DNA of 64,000 nt from Ilex aquifolium (taxonomy: Eukaryota; Streptophyta; Magnoliopsida; Aquifoliales; Aquifoliaceae). A program made the position numbers and the translations under genes. Where the stretch lies: the NCBI GenBank assembly GCA_951799425.1, contig OX637407.1, positions 22,760,981 through 22,824,980 of the forward strand, written 5' to 3'. Below are positions 59,190 through 64,000 of the stretch, in pieces. Under the pieces are notes generated by a model. That model was not told the origin of the DNA. It made no database searches and worked only from the letters and a program-made list of their open reading frames with translations. Position 1 is the first letter of the stretch; each line of letters begins with the position of its first letter.

Positions 59190-61866
59190 ATGAGTTCTCC
59201 TAAAGATTCATTGCCTGGGCAAGAGAAAATTGGGAGTTCTGATGATGGAGCAGCCGGCGTGGAGAGAAGTAGCGAGGATGGAGCGAGCGGTGGAGGGCAT
59301 TTAGGCGCTGATCCTGACCACTTGGGCGACCAGCCTGGGCGAGCAACTTTGGCGCGTGAGGAAGGGAGAGGGCTGGACAGCTTGGGTGTGCCGCCTGATC
59401 ATGTAGCTGCGGCAGAGAGGCGAACAGGACAGGCTGTTCGGCGTGCTGAGCAGGCTGTCCCTGCTGTCCAGGCGCAGGCTGTCCCTGCTGTCCAGGCGAG
59501 CAAACAGGCTGCCCCGGGGAGCCAATCGGGCGAGCAGGCTGTCCAGGCCGGGTCTGGGCGCGCGGACTGCCTGGGCGCGCTGTCTGGGCGTGCGGACTGC
59601 CTGGGCGCGCGGACTGCCTGGGCGCGTGGACTGTCCGGGCGCGCTGTCCGGAGGCGGACCTGACACTTGTATTGGTGATGATCCAGTCTCTCAGAATGTG
59701 GCTACTCAAAGTCAAACTTTTCAGGGCCTCCGTAAGAGAAAATACCGAAGCAAAATAGTTGACGATGGGTCCAAGGTAAATACTCTCTTTAGTACTTTAA
59801 CCTTAGATGATATTTCGCGGATTGTTTCCACCTACCATATTCCTCCGACTGTGCTATGTCGGAAGGCCGGGATGGATGAGCCCGCCTCGGATGACTCTTC
59901 TGGGGATATTGTTATTTATGAGGAAATGCTTGAGGCTGGGCTCCGACTTCCCATGTCCCCTCCTATCTGTCGCATCCTTAAATATTTTTCACTCACCCCG
60001 GGGCGACTGTCACCCAACGGCTGGAGAGTTCTGCTATGCTTTTTGGTGTTGTGGAAAAAAGTGCACCATGAGGATGCCTCTCCGGAGGAGTTTCACGGAG
60101 CTTATACTCTGAGCGAGACCCCTGCTCCCAATCGAGGTTGGTATTACTTTACAACAAGAGACAGGCTGATCACTGGACTGAAGTCCAACTGTGGAACTTG
60201 GAAATCCCGCTTTCTATTCGTCGGTGGAGAATGGGCTACTGAGGCCGATAGAGCTTCGACACTACGGGGATGGAGTATCCCCAAAGAGCTTGGTAAGCTT
60301 CACACTTGCTTTAACTCTTTTGTGTGTTTTCTATTTTTTACTCATCATTCCTTTTGCAGATCCCCTCGTGCTTTCCAAGGGTCAGGAGTGGAAACTGCAG
60401 GCGTTGAAGGCTTATCCTGAAAAAGATATTGGAGTCCTCATGCCCGGAGTTCGTGCCACCCCTAAGTCTGGCGGCTCCTCTTTGAAGAGAAAAAGTGAGT
60501 TGACCATCTCGTACCTTCTTTTAATCTCGTACCTTCTTTTAACCTTGTACCTTATTTTTTATATCTAGGTAACACTTTACTTCCTTGCAGCAATAGATAG
60601 GGAGGCGATTGGGTCTCTCCTCTCTGGTAGAAGTCCTCCCCTTCCCAAGGTGGTCAGGGTCCCTGAGATGGCGAATACGGGCCCGGTTTCCCAAGTGACA
60701 TCCCCAATGGTACCGCCCGAGGGGAGCTCTCCTCAATCAACTCCTCTAGTGATTCCTAGGGCTTCCTTTGGTCCAGTGCCCCCTCCAGTGGTGCCTACAC
60801 CCTCAATTGTACCTCTTACTCCGGAGTTTCTCCTGTCGGCTGCACCTTCTATTTTCCCTCCATCTTCTCCTGTGGGGACCTCTTCTGGGATACATTCTCA
60901 GGGTATCTCTATGTTGGGTAACCTGCCGCTCATTAGGGATCGGATTGGGAAGTTTGTGTGTTCCAGGGATGTGACCGAGCTCGGTTCCACGGGCACCGAT
61001 GGAATTCTCCGCTCTTACTTGGAAAGTTGGGCTCAGGTAAGGGTTTATTATCTCCTTTTTCTCCCTTCCTCATATACATTTCTGACATCTTTTTGCCTTT
61101 TGTTCGTCCTCAGGCTTCAACAGCATCTATGTGTATGTTTGCAAGGACCCTCCTTTATCACCAGTTGAAGGAAACCCATGAAGTTGTGAAAAATAAACTT
61201 CTAGCTGCTCAGGGGAGGATCACAGAGCTTGAAGCTGCTGGAAGGGCTTCTGATATGAGGGCGACTGATCTTGAGACTGAGCTTTTGGCAAGCCATGGGA
61301 GGGTGGCCAGGCTCGAGGATGAGCTTGTTGAAGTCCGCGAGAGGGTCACGCTCAGTGAGGCTGAGCTTGCAAAGACCCAGGTTGAGTTTTCTGCGACCCA
61401 TGGGAGGGTGGCCAAGCTTGAGGTTGAGTTTGCAGAGACCCGCGAGAGGGCCATACTCAGAGAGGCTGAGTTTTCGGCGACCCATGAGAGGGTGGCCAAA
61501 CTTGAGGCTGAGCTTGCAGAGACCCGCGAGAGGGCCATGCTCAGAGAGGCTGAGTTTTCGGCGACCCATGAGAGGGTGGCCAAACTTGAGGCTGAGCTTG
61601 CAAAGACCCGCGAGAGGGCCATGCTCAGAGAGGCTGCCGTAGAGGCAGATGTGAAGACTGCTCAAGAGAGAGCTTCCCGGGCTGAGGCGGACCTGAGGTA
61701 TGGCACTGCCGAAGCTTTCATTGACGGCTATGAGGAGCTTCGGGGAAAGATTTCCGCTGTTTACCCCAATATTGATGTCTCACGCTTCGTGGCGACTGAG
61801 GCGCCTGAGAGTGATGGAGGTTCTGAGGATGCCGAGGAGGAGGATGACGACCCCGAGAGCAGTTAA
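59190..61866 (+). CDS. Antisense gene of the Gypsy element: PF04195-like domain plus expanded coiled coil, four exons
   Basis: Model: exon 1 from ATG 59190 to 60292, exon 2 60360-60494, exon 3 60591-61036, exon 4 61114-61866 (TAA). All introns are short (67-96 bp) with GT...AG ends and keep phase. Exon 1 starts MSSPKDSLPGQEK and runs through GC-rich repeats; one frame shift in these repeats (before about 59663) separates the ATG frame from the frame of the domain, so the 5' part may be damaged. The domain (about 59810-60290) has IYEEMLEAGLRLPMSPPICR, LSPNGWRVL and GWYYFTTRD, the signature of the putative gypsy-type transposon family PF04195. Exon 3 is Pro/Ser-rich, and exon 4 is a long acidic-ended coiled coil with 28-residue repeats. 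Its function is unknown. Transcription is opposite to gag-pol, from the LTR-proximal side. Confidence 0.75.
61378..61629 (+). repeat. Three tandem 84-bp units coding for four heptads each
   Basis: Units at 61378-61461, 61462-61545 and 61546-61629 encode 28 residues each (EFSATHERVAKLE...TRERAMLR). Units 2 and 3 differ at very few bases. Because 84 is divisible by three, all six frames stay open here, which explains long spurious ORFs on both strands. Confidence 0.85.
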
Positions 61867-62125
61867 AGTACTAGGGACTTTTTGATTTAAGGATTTTTTT
61901 ATTTCTTTGTTTGAAAAGCATTTTGTAGCCGTACTTTTGCGAAAGTGGTAGTGGTTTTGCCCTTTTGATCTTAAATACAAAAATGCAAAGATTTTTTGAG
62001 TAAATCTAGAAATTTCGTTTTATTTATTTCATTGCTTCTGAAAAAGCAACATCGAGCAACAGCCCAAAAAGGTACAGAAAATAAAATCAAGTTCCCAACT
62101 TTTCTACTTTGAGTCTCTCCAGGTG

Positions 62126-63178
62126 TCACTGATAGTACCTCTTCAGGTGCTCGGCATTCCATGGATGGGGCAAAACTTTCCCCTCAGAACCCTGTATTTT
62201 GTAGGTACCCGGCCTCACCACTTCTATTATGAGGTAGGGTCCTTCCCAATTCGGTCCCAGCTTTCCTTCTCGTGAATCCTTTGTGGCTAGGATCACTTTC
62301 TTAAGGACCAAGTCTCCTAGTTGGAAGGAACGAGGCTTCACCCTCGAGTTGTAGTATTTCGCCATGCGACGCTTGTACTCCGCGTTGCGGACCACAGCCA
62401 TCTCCCTTGCCTCCTCTACTAAGTCGAGGTTGATGCGGAGTCCTTCCTCATTGGTGACAGGGTCGTGATGTTGGACCCTTAGAGAATGCACCCCGATCTC
62501 TACAGGAATGACTGCCTCAGTTCCAAAGGCGAGGGAGAAAGGGGTTTCTCCGGTTGGAGCTCTTGGGGTGGTCCGATAGGCCCATAATACGCCTGGGAGC
62601 TCCTCGACCCAAAGACCTTTTGCCTTTTCGAGCCTTGTCTTTAGGTTACGCAACACCGTTCTCACCATGACCTCAGCCTGCCCGTTTGCCTGCGGGTGTG
62701 CCGGGCTGGAATGAGGTTGCTTTATTTGAAGGTCTGAGCAGAAGGAGTTTAGGAGCTTGTTGTCGAACTGCTTGGCGTTGTCACTGACAATGGCGTGGGG
62801 TATCCCAAAGCGACAGACCAGATTTTTCCAGATGAAATCCTTCACCTTGACGTCTGTTATTTTTGCTAAGAGTTCTGCCTCCGCCCATTTAGTGAAGTAG
62901 TCAACCGCTACCACCACGAACTTGCACTGTCCTTTGCTGAGGGGTAGGGGACCTAGGATGTCGATGCCCCATTTGGAGAAAGGCCATGGACTTGTGACGA
63001 CTGTGAGTTCCTCTGGTGGTTGTCTGGGCACAGTGGCGAAGCGCTGACATTTGTCGCACTTCTTGGCAAATTCCTGAGCATCCCTCATCATACTAGGCCA
63101 GAAGTAGCCTTGTCTGAGCGCCTTGTGGGCAAGGGAGCGCCCTCCAGAATGATTCCCACAAATCCCTTCATGGATCTC
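62126..63178 (-). CDS. Gypsy integrase domain of the polyprotein
   Basis: Contains an HHCC zinc finger (HEG...NHSGG...CDKC), the catalytic core with the three acidic positions in GIDILGP, IVSDNAKQF and NGQAEVMVRT, and a C-terminal part with GDLVLKKV, LGPNWEGPYLI and TYKIQGSEG; it ends LKRYYQ-stop. It inserts the element cDNA into host DNA. A one-base loss near 63178-63180 puts it out of frame with the RNase H upstream; otherwise the domain is intact, with no internal stop. It has no start codon of its own, since it is normally part of the gag-pol product. Confidence 0.88.
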   Translation of the reverse strand, partial: EIHEGICGNHSGGRSLAHKALRQGYFWPSMMRDAQEFAKKCDKCQRFATVPRQPPEELTVVTSPWPFSKWGIDILGPLPLSKGQCKFVVVAVDYFTKWAEAELLAKITDVKVKDFIWKNLVCRFGIPHAIVSDNAKQFDNKLLNSFCSDLQIKQPHSSPAHPQANGQAEVMVRTVLRNLKTRLEKAKGLWVEELPGVLWAYRTTPRAPTGETPFSLAFGTEAVIPVEIGVHSLRVQHHDPVTNEEGLRINLDLVEEAREMAVVRNAEYKRRMAKYYNSRVKPRSFQLGDLVLKKVILATKDSREGKLGPNWEGPYLIIEVVRPGTYKIQGSEGKVLPHPWNAEHLKRYYQ

Positions 63179-64000
63179 CGCAGGGCATAGTTTGCCTTTT
63201 CAGGCGAAAGGCACCGCAACAACGGCAAGGAGTACCCTTTTTTGTACAGAGTATCTTGTAAAATAGTAAATTTGGAGGCTCTCATCCTGAGTTTCCTGGC
63301 TTCACTAGAGTCATTAGGCAACGCACCTTCTTGGAGGTATGCCTTTATTGGGGTCATCCAGTTTGTCTCGGCAGATGCACAATTGATACTTGTAGCTTCC
63401 ATGTCTAACCTGTTTGGTTCTAACTGGTGACCCATGAATGTTGGTCCTGGCGGGGCGTCCGAGGACGAGGCGAGCCGGGCTAGTGCATCAGCGGCCATGT
63501 TCTCCTCCCTCGGGATATGGGAGATTTGAAAAATTTTAAACTTGGCGACCAAGGCTTTCACCATGACGAGGTACTCCTGCATTCTGGCTCCCTTTGCTTC
63601 GAACTCGCCATTTACTTGGTTGACTATTAGCTGAGAGTCGCTGTGAGTGATGAGGTGTTGAGCCTCCATCTCGATTGCCAATCTAAGTCCAGAGATGAGG
63701 GCCTCATATTCTGCCTCATTGTTGGAGGCGATAAAGTGGAGCTTCACAGCGTACTTGATGGTAGCGCCTTCGGGGCTGATTAGGATTAAGCCAGCCCCAC
63801 CTCCTTCACGGGTTGATGATCCATCCACATAAAGCTTCCAAAGCGGCGAAGAGGAGAGTTCGGAGATCACTGAGGGAGTAAAAGAAACAAGATTGGGTGG
63901 CAAGGCTCCAGGCTGGGTGCCTGCGGAGGAGGTTTGGGCGTCTGCAGAGGAGGCCTGGACGCCCGGGAGTGTCTGGGCACCTGCGGAGGAGGTATGGGCG
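63179..64000 (-). CDS. Second (RVT_3-type) RNase H of the Gypsy polyprotein, partial
   Basis: Open from the window edge. After a linker with repeated SSAG/AQT words (about 63890-64000) the domain starts WKLYVDGSSTREGGGAGL and shows the four acidic positions: D in YVDGS, E in NNEAEYEALISG, D in THSDSQLI, D in NMAADALARL. This extra RNase H between RT-RNase H and integrase defines the Tat lineage of plant Gypsy elements; it degrades RNA in the RNA-DNA hybrid. The frame runs into the shifted region near 63180, which replaces the link to integrase by an unrelated tail ending near 63088. Confidence 0.88.

Larger units (their letters stand above)
58118..64000 (-). mobile_element. Tat/Retand-like Gypsy LTR retrotransposon, 3' half (minus), runs off the window
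   Basis: Along the element direction the window shows a second, RVT_3-type RNase H (63179-64000), integrase (62126-63178), a spliced gene in antisense (59190-61866), a polypurine tract and the 3' LTR. An extra RNase H before integrase plus an antisense ORF between integrase and 3' LTR is the published hallmark of the Tat lineage (Ogre/Retand). The left target flank is aaaat (58113-58117); its partner is outside the window. Confidence 0.85.

Noticed and set aside
59200..59715. Minus-strand Arg/Pro/Ala-rich ORFs
   Set aside because: Shadow frames of the GC-rich repeat stretch in exon 1 of the antisense gene.
61201..61665. Long minus-strand and alternative plus-strand ORFs over the coiled-coil exon
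   Set aside because: Shadow frames of the 84-bp repeats, which leave all phases open.

Overview
The window is nuclear DNA from a flowering plant, most likely a eudicot (species not determined). It is AT-rich, has long introns with canonical splice sites, and shows dense layers of plant-type mobile elements. These include Tat/Retand-like Gypsy LTR elements and their solo LTRs, an L1-type LINE with a C-terminal RNase H, Helitrons, hAT elements with 8-bp target duplications, and Mutator-like elements (MULEs) with long terminal inverted repeats. I see no rRNA, tRNA or CRISPR.

Host genes are few. A four-exon SET-domain-like gene lies on the minus strand (9105-15503). A fasciclin-like arabinogalactan protein gene is on the plus strand (24475-25497). 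A four-exon GT14 glycosyltransferase gene of the GlcAT14 type is on the minus strand (28265-32119) and contains one GC-AG intron. A short plant membrane protein is at 46456-46932. The spliced models of the SET and GT14 genes keep frame across every junction and add up to whole codons. An unassigned 187-aa ORF is at 7242-7805.

The rest is mainly transposon archaeology. From 0.1 to 7.1 kb there are hAT elements, a MITE split by a solo LTR, and remnants. From 16.1 to 22.2 kb a solo LTR is followed by a 4.8-kb MULE with a decayed FAR1-type transposase gene and, on the other strand, a decayed GRF-type zinc-finger gene. From 36.1 to 42.1 kb degenerate inverted repeats enclose a copia integrase fragment, a nearly intact LINE, a fragment of a ribosomal protein L8 gene and a hAT element. 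From 43.7 to 57.5 kb is a nest of Helitrons: two in tandem, one split by a hAT element that itself carries another Helitron, and a fifth that carries a solo LTR with a second solo LTR inside it.

From 58118 to the right edge lies the 3' half of a Gypsy element on the minus strand: 3' LTR, polypurine tract, integrase and a second RNase H. Between integrase and LTR, on the opposite strand, is an intron-containing gene with a PF04195-type domain and a repeat-expanded coiled coil. This antisense gene is the most system-like feature of the window. The solo LTRs share the terminal motifs of this element (TGATG... and ...GTGCATCATCA), so one broad clade probably produced all of them.
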